A DNA stretch of 37,936 bases. It comes from SXOA01 sp051004015 (lineage in GTDB: Bacteria; Planctomycetota; Planctomycetia; Pirellulales; Pirellulaceae). The notes beneath the pieces were generated by a model. That model searched no databases, was not told the origin of the DNA, and saw only the letters and a list, made by a program, of their open reading frames with translations. Positions 1-6,886 of this stretch are shown piece by piece (within the stretch, counting starts at the first letter, position 1; each line of letters starts with the position of its first letter). The position numbers and the translations under genes are program-made. The DNA lies in assembly GCA_051004015.1 (NCBI GenBank), contig JBPCKT010000001.1, positions 1-37,936 on the forward strand, written 5' to 3'.

Positions 1-14
1 GTATCCGTTTAGCC
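1..14. repeat. Left terminal inverted repeat of the IS66-type element
   Basis: GTATCCGTTTAGCC at the very start of the window matches the reverse complement of 1490-1503 (GTACGTGTTTAGCC) at 11 of 14 bases. The true outer end could lie a few bases outside the window. Confidence 0.65.
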
Positions 15-68
15 TTCCACGGGATTGGGGAAGTTGGTAAATCTTGGGCCGGTTAGGCAAGGCAGGCG

Positions 69-1478
69 ATGATGGATCAGGAGCTTCAATTAAGGCTGGC
101 GGCACTGGAGGCAGAGTTCGTGGCTGCGCGGGCGAGGTGGGAAGAGGAGCGAGCGGCGCTGCAGGCGGAGATCCGGATGCTTTCGGGGGAGGTGGCCCGG
201 CTGGAGTCGGAGAATAATCGTCTGCGAAAGCAGCTGGCGGAGACGGAGCGGAAGAAGGCCCGCCAGGCAGCACCCTTTCGCCGCCGCCCCGAAAACAAAA
301 TATCGGAGCAGGACCGCAAGGAACCTGGCCGCAAGCCGGGCCATCCGGGGGCCAACCGCCAGGTTCCCGAGCGCATCGACCAGCAGGTGGAAGTGCCGCT
401 CTGTGGATGTCCTCAGTGCGGCGGGGCGCTCGACAAAGTGCGGGCGGTCGAGCAGTACATCCAGGAGCTTCCGGAAGTCCAGCCCATCACCACGAAGGTG
501 ACCACCTACGTGGGCCAGTGTGCCCAGTGCGGCGAGGTGCGAAGCACGCATCCCTTGCAAACTTCCACGGCGGAGGGAGCGGCGAAGGTGCAAGTCGGGC
601 CGCGGGTTCTGGCCTGGGCCGCGGAGATCAACAAGCGGCTGGGTCTATCCATGCGGAAGACCTGCAGTCTGTTTGAAAAACTCCTGGGGCTGAAGTTGAC
701 GCCGGGTGGACTGTCGCAGGCGCTGGACCGCGTGGCCCAGCGATGCCGCGGCGAATACCACCGAATTCTCGACCAGGTTCGGCAGAGTCCGGCCGTGTAT
801 GCGGATGAAACGAGTTGGTGGGTGGGCGAGGCCGGCTGGTGGCTGTGGACCTTCACCACACCCGACGCCACGTTCTATCGCGTGGAACAAAGCCGCGGCA
901 ATAGGATTGTCCGCAAGACGCTGGGCCGCGACTTCCCAGGGATACTGGTGACGGACTGCGGAGCGATGTACGACGAAATCAAATGCCGCAAGCACAAGTG
1001 CATCGCCCATCATCTGCAAGCCATCCAGCGAGCGCGGGAGATGCAGAGCTCGCGGTTCCATTTATACCTGGACGAGTGGGTGGAATTCTTCCGCCGCGTT
1101 ATCGCGCTCTGGAAAGAGCGGCCGCAACTTCCGCCGCCGGAATTTGAAACGCGGCGGACCAACCTGGAAACGAAGTGCGACGAGTTGCTCGGCCGGGAGC
1201 TGCGCTGGCCGGGAGATAAGAAGGTGCAAAAACGCCTGAAGCGGAAGCGGGCTCACCTCCTGACTTGCCTCCACGACCCGCACGTCGAGCCGACCAACAA
1301 CCGCGCCGAACGTTCGCTCCGGCCCGCGGTCATCGCTCGCAAACTCTCCTGCGGCAACCGCACCATCCTCGGCAAGCAAACCTGGGAAATCATCCACACC
1401 CTCGCTGTCACCTGCCACCTGAAGGCTGAGTCGCTCATCGACTACCTGGCACCCAAGCTCCAGCTAGCCGCCGCCTAA
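69..1478 (+). CDS. IS66 family transposase
   Basis: 469-residue DDE transposase that would cut and rejoin the element ends. Residues 4-65 form a charged coiled coil (leucine-zipper-like), followed by a basic stretch. A zinc-finger-like region has cysteines at 112, 114 and 117 and a CAQC pair at 151-154. The catalytic core follows: Asp in ADETSW (about 246), Asp in VTDCGAMY (about 296) and Glu in HVEPTNNRAER (about 407). The NNRAERSLRP stretch and the C-terminal IIHTLAVTCHLK helix are typical of the family. The length is close to the usual 450-530 residues and no frameshift is seen, so the gene looks intact. It is the only gene in the element. The start at 69 gives MMDQ; the second ATG at 72 is equally possible. 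Confidence 0.93.
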   Translation: MMDQELQLRLAALEAEFVAARARWEEERAALQAEIRMLSGEVARLESENNRLRKQLAETERKKARQAAPFRRRPENKISEQDRKEPGRKPGHPGANRQVPERIDQQVEVPLCGCPQCGGALDKVRAVEQYIQELPEVQPITTKVTTYVGQCAQCGEVRSTHPLQTSTAEGAAKVQVGPRVLAWAAEINKRLGLSMRKTCSLFEKLLGLKLTPGGLSQALDRVAQRCRGEYHRILDQVRQSPAVYADETSWWVGEAGWWLWTFTTPDATFYRVEQSRGNRIVRKTLGRDFPGILVTDCGAMYDEIKCRKHKCIAHHLQAIQRAREMQSSRFHLYLDEWVEFFRRVIALWKERPQLPPPEFETRRTNLETKCDELLGRELRWPGDKKVQKRLKRKRAHLLTCLHDPHVEPTNNRAERSLRPAVIARKLSCGNRTILGKQTWEIIHTLAVTCHLKAESLIDYLAPKLQLAAA

Positions 1479-1489
1479 AGCCCCCCGGC

Positions 1490-1503
1490 GGCTAAACACG
1501 TAC
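1490..1503. repeat. Right terminal inverted repeat of the IS66-type element
   Basis: GGCTAAACACGTAC lies 11 bases after the transposase stop and is the inverted partner of bases 1-14 (11 of 14 matches). From here to 1736 no gene is evident; a short 6-bp stem (ACACCC/GGGTGT) lies at 1513-1531. Confidence 0.65.
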
Positions 1504-1736
1504 GAATAAAGTACACCCATTCGGGGGGTGTCGGTAAGCTCATCACCCGGGCCGGTTTTCATCTTGACCACAAAGCCCAAATGCTGACAATTCCGGCTCG
1601 TTCATCGCCCGGTAATAGGTTTCGCTGGCGGCCCTGGCTGCCGGCGAACGTGCGGCACCCCCCCCATCGCATGGATTGTGATGGAGCCGCCAGCCGGGTT
1701 TTCCGTCCGTCACCCGAAGGCAAGGAGGCCTGTGGG

Positions 1737-3242
1737 ATGAAGCCCAATTTAGAGCGCGCCGGTATTTCTCTCCGGGACGTGTTGACCAATGCCCGGTTCG
1801 TGCAGACCCCGGATGTCCGGGTCACTGCCTGTTGCACCAGCCCCGAGGAAGTCAGCCCGGGGGACTTGTTCATCGCCGTCACCGCGGCCGAATCCGACGG
1901 CCACGATTGGGCGGACGACGCGGTCCGCCGCGGAGCGTCCGCGGTGCTCGCCGAGCGGCTGTTGCCGGTCAGCGGGCCGCAGGTGGTGGTGGACGACTCG
2001 CGGGAAGCTCTGGGGGAAATCTGCCAGGCTCTTGTCGGCCGGCCGAGCGATTCGCTCCGGACCATCGGCGTGACGGGGACCAGCGGCAAGACCGTTACCT
2101 CGATGCTCATCGCCTCCGTCCTGGAAGCCGCGGGCCAGACAGTAGGTGTGACGAGCAGCGTTGGTTACAGCGACTCCGTGGACCAGGCCGCTGCCAAACT
2201 CACCACGCCGCATGCGCCGCTTTTGGCGAAGTGGCTGTCGCGCATGACCGAGGCCGGCTGCACGAGCGCCGTGCTGGAACTTTCCAGCCGGGCACTGGCG
2301 GAACGTCGGGCGGCGGGGGTTGATTTTGACGCCGCGGTGCTGACGAATCTGCGCGAGGCGCATCTGTCCTTTCACGGCAGTCGGGAAAACTACCGCCGGG
2401 CAAAAGAGCGGCTGTTCTCGATGCTTAAGCCGGGAGGCTTCGCGGTGCTCAATGCCGATGATGAGGCGAGCGCGGAGCTGCTCACGCGACTGGACGCTCC
2501 GGTCCTGACCTTCGGCCTGCAAACGGAAGCCGACGTGAGCGGCGAAATCATCGAGCGGCAACGGTGCGAGCAGACGTTCCTCCTCTCGGCGGGAAACGAG
2601 ACCGTGCCGGTGCGGACGCGGATGATTGGCGACTACCATGTTGCCAACTGCCTGGCTGCGGCCGCGGTGGGGCTGACGCTCGGCATCGATGCCACCACGA
2701 TTGCCCGCGGGCTGGAGGCAGTGGAGCGCGTGCCCGGCCGGCTGGAGCGGCTGGAGTGCGGACAGAGCTTTGGCGTGTTCGTCGATTCGGCCAGCACGCC
2801 CGAGCAGCTCGCCTGCACGCTGCGGACGCTTCGCAAAAACACCGCTGGCCGGCTAATTTGCGTTTTCGGTGCCCCGGGCGGACGAAACAAGAAGAGCCGG
2901 GTTGAACTAGGCCGAGTCGCCGAACGAAGCTGCGACCTCCCCATCATCACCAGCAACGACCCACGGCACGAAGAGCCGCTGAAGATCGCCCACGACATCC
3001 TGGACGGCTTTCATCGCCCCGCCAAAGGGCACGTGCTGCCGGGGCGGGTGGAGGCCATTCGCTACGCCCTGCTCACCGCCCAGCCGGGAGACTGCGTGGT
3101 GATCACCGGCAAAGGGGACCGCGAGGAGCAGATCGTCGGCAAGCGGCGACTGATGCACGATGACCGGGCGATTGCCCGGGCGTGGCTGTTCCGACAAGGA
3201 CGAGAAGAATTGCGGCGGCCAAAGTTCCGGGTGGTGGGATAA
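1737..3242 (+). CDS. murE: Divergent MurE-like Mur ligase (UDP-MurNAc-tripeptide synthetase family)
   Basis: 501 residues. The start at 1737 has AAGGAGG 8 bases upstream (1722-1728). The open frame runs further upstream, but that part is not protein-like. The family adds the third residue of the peptidoglycan stem peptide in the cytoplasm. The three-domain Mur ligase plan is clear: N-terminal UDP-binding part, ATP loop GVTGTSGKT (111-119), the carbamylated-lysine region RAKERLF (Lys 223) and a C-terminal ligase domain ending in a DDR..ARA helix. Many signatures are altered: SSHA is SSRA (183), DHLDYH is AHLSFH (208), YAHTP is SASTP (351), DNPR is NDPR (407), GKGHE is GKGDREEQ (458) and the N-terminal DSR is TSP (34). 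The fold is confident. Activity and amino-acid specificity are not; it may be a specialised paralogue. It precedes murB and an FtsQ-like gene. Confidence 0.78.
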   Translation: MKPNLERAGISLRDVLTNARFVQTPDVRVTACCTSPEEVSPGDLFIAVTAAESDGHDWADDAVRRGASAVLAERLLPVSGPQVVVDDSREALGEICQALVGRPSDSLRTIGVTGTSGKTVTSMLIASVLEAAGQTVGVTSSVGYSDSVDQAAAKLTTPHAPLLAKWLSRMTEAGCTSAVLELSSRALAERRAAGVDFDAAVLTNLREAHLSFHGSRENYRRAKERLFSMLKPGGFAVLNADDEASAELLTRLDAPVLTFGLQTEADVSGEIIERQRCEQTFLLSAGNETVPVRTRMIGDYHVANCLAAAAVGLTLGIDATTIARGLEAVERVPGRLERLECGQSFGVFVDSASTPEQLACTLRTLRKNTAGRLICVFGAPGGRNKKSRVELGRVAERSCDLPIITSNDPRHEEPLKIAHDILDGFHRPAKGHVLPGRVEAIRYALLTAQPGDCVVITGKGDREEQIVGKRRLMHDDRAIARAWLFRQGREELRRPKFRVVG

Positions 3243-3252
3243 AATCGTGCAT

Positions 3253-3276
3253 CCCTCGCTGGCGCGTCGGGCTAGT
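3253..3276. repeat. Candidate dispersed short repeat in the murE-murB gap
   Basis: A partly self-complementary GC-rich stretch (CCCTCGCTGGCGCG followed by TCGGGCTAGT) that reads LARRAS-type peptides on both strands. From memory, similar sequences recur in planctomycete intergenic regions. No second copy lies in this window, so repeat status is inference. Confidence 0.35.
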
Positions 3277-3326
3277 ATCGGTAAAATTGGGGACAGGCAG
3301 AACTCTGTTCTTACGGCGACTTCGTT

Positions 3327-4205
3327 ATGGCGATCCCCACTGGTTTTGAGCACATCACGCGTGAGCAGGAGCCGCTCGCGCCTTACACCTGGTTCCGGCT
3401 AGGGGGGAAGGCCCAATACTTCGCCGAGCCCACCTCCGTCGAGGAATTGCAGAAGCTAGTGCGGCAGGCGACGAAGGACGGATTGGCGGTTCGCATCTTG
3501 GGAGGCGGCTCGAACCTGCTGGTCAGGGATGAAGGGGTCAGCGGCCTGGTCATTCATCTCTCCGCGGCAGCGTTCGGAACCATCACGGTTCAAGGAAAAA
3601 GAATAACCGCCGGGGGCGGAGCGAAGCTGGGACATGTGATTTCGACGGCAGTGCGGGAAGGGCTGGCGGGGCTGGAGCAGCTCGTCGGAATTCCCGGCAC
3701 GCTCGGCGGCGCGCTGCACACCAATGCCGGGTCACACAGCGCCGACATCGGCCAGTGGACGCAGTCCGCCACGGTGATGACCCGCAGGGGAGACATCGTC
3801 AGCCGCAAGCGGGAAGAGCTGCGGTTTGGCTACCGCGACAGCAGCCTGGATGAGCTGGTGGTGCTGGAAGCGACGCTGGAGCTCGAAAAGGGGGACGCCG
3901 CCAAGCTCACCAAGCAAATGCAGCAGCTCTGGATTCTGAAGCGAGCCAGCCAGCCACTGGGGGCCGAAGGCGCGGGAAGCATCTTCAAGAATTTTGGCGG
4001 CGTGAGCGCCGCCAGCCTGGTGGAGGAAGCGGGGCTCAAGGGAGCACGCATCGGCGATGCCGAGATTTGCGACAGCAGCCCGAACTTCATCCTGGCCGGA
4101 CCGCGAGCGAAGAGCCGCGACGTTTTGGAATTGATGGAGCACGTCCGCCGCGTCGTCGCGGAGAAGACCGGAACGGAGTTGGAGATAGCGATTGAAGTCT
4201 GGTAG
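3327..4205 (+). CDS. murB: UDP-N-acetylenolpyruvoylglucosamine reductase (MurB)
   Basis: 292 residues, FAD-dependent. Reduces UDP-GlcNAc-enolpyruvate to UDP-MurNAc with NADPH, the second committed step of peptidoglycan precursor synthesis, in the cytoplasm. Visible landmarks are the entry motif TWFRLGGKA (about 22-30), the FAD-binding ILGGGSNLLV (about 58-67), GIPGTLGGALHTNAGS (about 120-135), FGYRDS (about 169) and the catalytic serine in GAGSIFKNF (about 218). The conserved C-terminal acidic position is in IEVW. The usual HANF motif reads SPNF, a mild deviation. The length fits the shorter type II enzymes. The ATG at 3327 starts the conserved region with little to spare; no strong ribosome site precedes it. 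The FtsQ-like gene follows after 6 bases, indicating co-transcription. Confidence 0.93.
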   Translation: MAIPTGFEHITREQEPLAPYTWFRLGGKAQYFAEPTSVEELQKLVRQATKDGLAVRILGGGSNLLVRDEGVSGLVIHLSAAAFGTITVQGKRITAGGGAKLGHVISTAVREGLAGLEQLVGIPGTLGGALHTNAGSHSADIGQWTQSATVMTRRGDIVSRKREELRFGYRDSSLDELVVLEATLELEKGDAAKLTKQMQQLWILKRASQPLGAEGAGSIFKNFGGVSAASLVEEAGLKGARIGDAEICDSSPNFILAGPRAKSRDVLELMEHVRRVVAEKTGTELEIAIEVW

Positions 4206-4211
4206 TTCAAA

Positions 4212-5198
4212 GTGATGGATGCTGAAAGGGATGTCAGCGAAATGGGAAACTCGAAACCGGCCCGTAACTGGACTCCGCCGCTACTTCGCAAGTTAGTGAC
4301 GGGCAGCCTTTTTGGCGCCTGGTCGCGACGCTTGATTGCGGCAGCCGTTGCCATCGGACTGGTTCTCGTCGGCTGGTCGTATGCCTGGCGGACATGGGGA
4401 GAGCCGGGCACAACCGGCAATGATTTCACCGTCACTCCCGAGAAAATCAGCGTGACGCCGCTACCAGGTTGGATTCACGCGGATGTAAAGGCCGAGGTCG
4501 TCAAGAACGGCAGCCTCTCCTCGCTGCCGCTGCGCGACCCGCAGCTTGTCGACAAAGTTTCGCGAGCCTTCGCGGCGCATAGCTGGGTGGCGAGCGTGAA
4601 GAAAGTCAGCAAGCACTATCCGGCCCGGATCGAAGTGGAGCTGGAATACCGCCGGCCGGTGGCCATGGTCGAAGTCACCTGGCAGGGAGAGCCGAAGCTG
4701 TACTTCATTGACGCCACGAGCGTGCTGCTACCGTCCGAGGATTTTGAAAAGGAGGTCGAGCAGAAAGCGCCCCACTTCCTCCGCATCTTTGCCGGCGATG
4801 TCTCTCCCACCGGCCGCGCCTTCGGCACTCCCTGGGGCAGCGAGCGGATCGCCGGCGCGGCCTTGCTCGCGGATGCCTGGCAGGACCGCTGGCAAAAGCT
4901 CGGGCTATATAAGGTGTTGCTCGCGAAGGATGATCCCAACGGCAAGCCGATGTATGTGCTGTCGACCAGGTCGGGAACTCGCATTTTTTGGGGCCTTGCG
5001 CCTGGCAGCGAAGGCAAGGACGAACAGTCGGCGCGAGAAAAAATTGCCTGGCTGGAGCAGTACGTGGCCAAACATGGCCAGCTCGACAAGTCGGCAGCCG
5101 GTACCGGCTCGGGTGACGACTATTTCCTCGACCTGCGCTACACCACAGGCAAGACGCCGCCGCAGACTGCACGGAAGGGCTTGGAAACAACGCGGTAG
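4212..5198 (+). CDS. FtsQ-like cell-division membrane protein, divergent
   Basis: Up to 328 residues. Starts possible at GTG 4212, ATG 4215 or ATG 4242. A short cytoplasmic N-terminus is followed by one membrane segment (about 39-58, RRLIAAAVAIGLVLVGW) and then a periplasmic part. The first periplasmic stretch (about 75-155) has the layout of a POTRA domain. A YFIDATSVLLP stretch (about 166) resembles the 'VDxxGxVL' beta segment of FtsQ/DivIB. The identification rests on topology, size and position 6 bases after murB, where ftsQ usually lies in dcw clusters; sequence motifs alone are weak. FtsQ normally links FtsB/FtsL to the divisome. Planctomycetes lack FtsZ, so its role here would differ in detail. 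A generic bitopic POTRA protein is the alternative. Confidence 0.65.
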   Translation: MMDAERDVSEMGNSKPARNWTPPLLRKLVTGSLFGAWSRRLIAAAVAIGLVLVGWSYAWRTWGEPGTTGNDFTVTPEKISVTPLPGWIHADVKAEVVKNGSLSSLPLRDPQLVDKVSRAFAAHSWVASVKKVSKHYPARIEVELEYRRPVAMVEVTWQGEPKLYFIDATSVLLPSEDFEKEVEQKAPHFLRIFAGDVSPTGRAFGTPWGSERIAGAALLADAWQDRWQKLGLYKVLLAKDDPNGKPMYVLSTRSGTRIFWGLAPGSEGKDEQSAREKIAWLEQYVAKHGQLDKSAAGTGSGDDYFLDLRYTTGKTPPQTARKGLETTR

Positions 5199-5268
5199 AT
5201 GGACTGGCCGCTCCACGTCGTTCCGCGTGCTACACTTGCGAAGCCCGTAACTCCAAAGGAGGCTTCGT

Positions 5269-6153
5269 ATGTTCTCTCGTACCTTCGGCACGCTTTGCCT
5301 GGTCGTCGCAATCGCCACTTCCGCCGGCGCGCGGGACATCTTTGTCGACAACCTCGGCGGCGACGACCGCAATAACGGCGAGACGCTCCGCGCCCAAGGG
5401 AAATCGAATGGGCCGTGCAAGTCGATTACGAAAGCCTTGCGGCTGGTGAAGTCCGGGGACCGGATTGTCATCATGGCTCACCCGGACGAGCCCTACCGCG
5501 AGAGCATTGCCGTTCAGGGAGGCTTTAGCAGCGGCCACGAAGGATCGCCGGTGGAGATTGTCGGCAATGGCGCGGTGCTGGACGGGACAACTTCCCTCAT
5601 CGATGCCGAGTGGGATTACGAAGGGAATGACGTCTTCTCTATTCGCCCACGCCTGATGGCCCATCAACAGTTGTTTCTTGAAGGCAATGCAGCCCAGCGC
5701 GTGCCGGTGGCGGATGGCGCTCGGCCCAAGCTCGAACCGCTGCAATGGTGCTTGTTCGAAGGCAAGATCTATTTCCGCTGCGAGCCGGGGCACATCCCCT
5801 CGTCGTACGGCCCGGCCTGCTGCGGCTTGCAAACGGGGATCACGCTCTACGAAGTGCATGACGTCGTCATCTCCAACTTGACGGTCCGCGGATTTCAGCT
5901 CGACGGCGTGAACGCCCATGACACCGCGCGGCGAGTTGACCTGCTGGACGTCACGTCGGTGGACAACGGCCGCAGCGGCTTTTCCGTGGGCGGCGCATCT
6001 CGCGTGCGCCTCGACGGCTGCAATGCGGCCGGCAATGGCGTTGCCCAGGTGCGGACGGAGGGCCATTCCATCACGCGGATTGTCGGGGGTAAGCTCGATG
6101 AGACCACCGCCCCAGCCGTCGTCAGTGATGGCGGCAAAGTGGTCCGCGAATAG
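5269..6153 (+). CDS. Secreted right-handed beta-helix protein
   Basis: 294 residues. AAAGGAGG at 5255-5262 fixes the start at 5269. An N-terminal signal peptide (about 1-21, ending in TSAGA) targets it for export. The mature start DIFVDNLGGDDRNNG, followed by PCKSITKALRLVKSGDRIVI, is the typical opening of pectate-lyase-like parallel beta-helix proteins. The second half shows helix-coil repeats such as VVISNLTVRGFQLDGVNAHD and VDLLDVTSVDNGRSGFSVGG. Such proteins often bind or cleave polysaccharides, but no lyase or hydrolase active site could be identified. A structural or carbohydrate-binding role is equally possible. It stands alone after the cell-wall cluster (70 bases after the FtsQ-like gene) and converges on the HD hydrolase. 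Confidence 0.8.
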   Translation: MFSRTFGTLCLVVAIATSAGARDIFVDNLGGDDRNNGETLRAQGKSNGPCKSITKALRLVKSGDRIVIMAHPDEPYRESIAVQGGFSSGHEGSPVEIVGNGAVLDGTTSLIDAEWDYEGNDVFSIRPRLMAHQQLFLEGNAAQRVPVADGARPKLEPLQWCLFEGKIYFRCEPGHIPSSYGPACCGLQTGITLYEVHDVVISNLTVRGFQLDGVNAHDTARRVDLLDVTSVDNGRSGFSVGGASRVRLDGCNAAGNGVAQVRTEGHSITRIVGGKLDETTAPAVVSDGGKVVRE

Positions 6154-6159
6154 CCAGCA

Positions 6160-6186
6160 CTGCGCCCAACGGAAAAGGCTGCGCAG
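6160..6186. terminator. Possible bidirectional hairpin between convergent genes
   Basis: CTGCGC (6160-6165) pairs with GCGCAG (6181-6186) across a 15-base loop in the 48-bp gap between two convergent genes. No T-tract follows, so factor-independent termination is uncertain. Confidence 0.25.
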
Positions 6187-6201
6187 AGACTGGCAACAGG
6201 T

Positions 6202-6864
6202 TCACTTCCTGCCTTCCCACTCCGCAAAGAACTGCTGCAGGTAGTGCTCCATGAACTCATGTCGGGCCAGGGCCAGGCGTTTGCCGGCGGCGGTGTTCAT
6301 GCGGTCCTTGAGCAGGAGCAGTTTCTCGTAGAAATGGTTGATCGTGGTCCCCTTGTTCTGCTTGTATTCCGCGAAGCTTCCGTGAAGTTGCGGCGGAAGC
6401 TCGGGGTCGTGCATCGCCTGCCCTTTCCAGCCGCCGTAGGCGAAGGTGCGGGCGATGCCGATGGCGCCGAGGGCTTCCAGGCGGTCGGCGTCCTGCACGC
6501 AGGCTCCTTCCAGTGAATCCATGGGCGTGGCGACGCCGGCTCCCTTGAACGAGAGCTGCGCGATGATGCGGCAAACGTGATCGATAGTGGGCTGTTCTAC
6601 TTCCAAAGTAACGAGCCATTGGCGGGCTGCCACAGGACCGGCCTGTTCATCGCCGCCTGCGAATTTCCAGTCGGCGACGTCGTGCAAGAGAGCGGCGAGC
6701 TCCACGAGAAAGAGGTCGGCGTTTTCTTCGCGGGCGATGGTCAAGGCCACGCCGCGGACCCGCTCGATGTGCCACCAATCATGGCCGGCGCTATCGCCTT
6801 CCAGCAAGTTGCGGACGTGTTCGGCAGTGCGGGAGAGAATGGGGGAGTGGTTCATGCGAACCAT
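6202..6864 (-). CDS. HD-domain metal-dependent phosphohydrolase
   Basis: 220 residues, cytoplasmic. HD-superfamily metal ligands are visible in order: His in GHDWWH (about 28), the LLHDVAD pair (about 60) and Asp in QDADRLEALGAIGIART (about 126). This arrangement, with an IIAQLSFKG segment and a C-terminal helical tail, resembles the E. coli YedJ / B. subtilis YpgQ group; YpgQ has been described as a nucleotide pyrophosphohydrolase. The substrate here cannot be told from sequence. The start is ATG 6864, or ATG 6855 three codons in. It follows the M14-like gene on the same strand after 22 bases, so the two are probably co-transcribed; nothing indicates a shared pathway. Confidence 0.88.
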   Translation of the reverse strand: MVRMNHSPILSRTAEHVRNLLEGDSAGHDWWHIERVRGVALTIAREENADLFLVELAALLHDVADWKFAGGDEQAGPVAARQWLVTLEVEQPTIDHVCRIIAQLSFKGAGVATPMDSLEGACVQDADRLEALGAIGIARTFAYGGWKGQAMHDPELPPQLHGSFAEYKQNKGTTINHFYEKLLLLKDRMNTAAGKRLALARHEFMEHYLQQFFAEWEGRK

Positions 6865-6886
6865 TGTAGCGAGCTACTCGACATCG

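Larger units (their letters stand above)
1..1503 (+). mobile_element. IS66-type insertion sequence, apparently complete
   Basis: A single transposase gene is bracketed by imperfect terminal inverted repeats at 1-14 and 1490-1503, which match at 11 of 14 positions. Both ends begin GTA, as IS66-family ends usually do (GTAA in classical members). Only the large transposase is present. The small tnpA/tnpB accessory genes of classical IS66 are absent, which is normal for the single-ORF subgroup. The target duplication cannot be checked because the left flank lies outside the window. Confidence 0.8.

Noticed and set aside
1559..2110. A minus-strand frame entering the region between the IS element and the MurE-like gene
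   Set aside because: It is antisense to the Mur ligase N-terminal domain and lacks start context or domain similarity.
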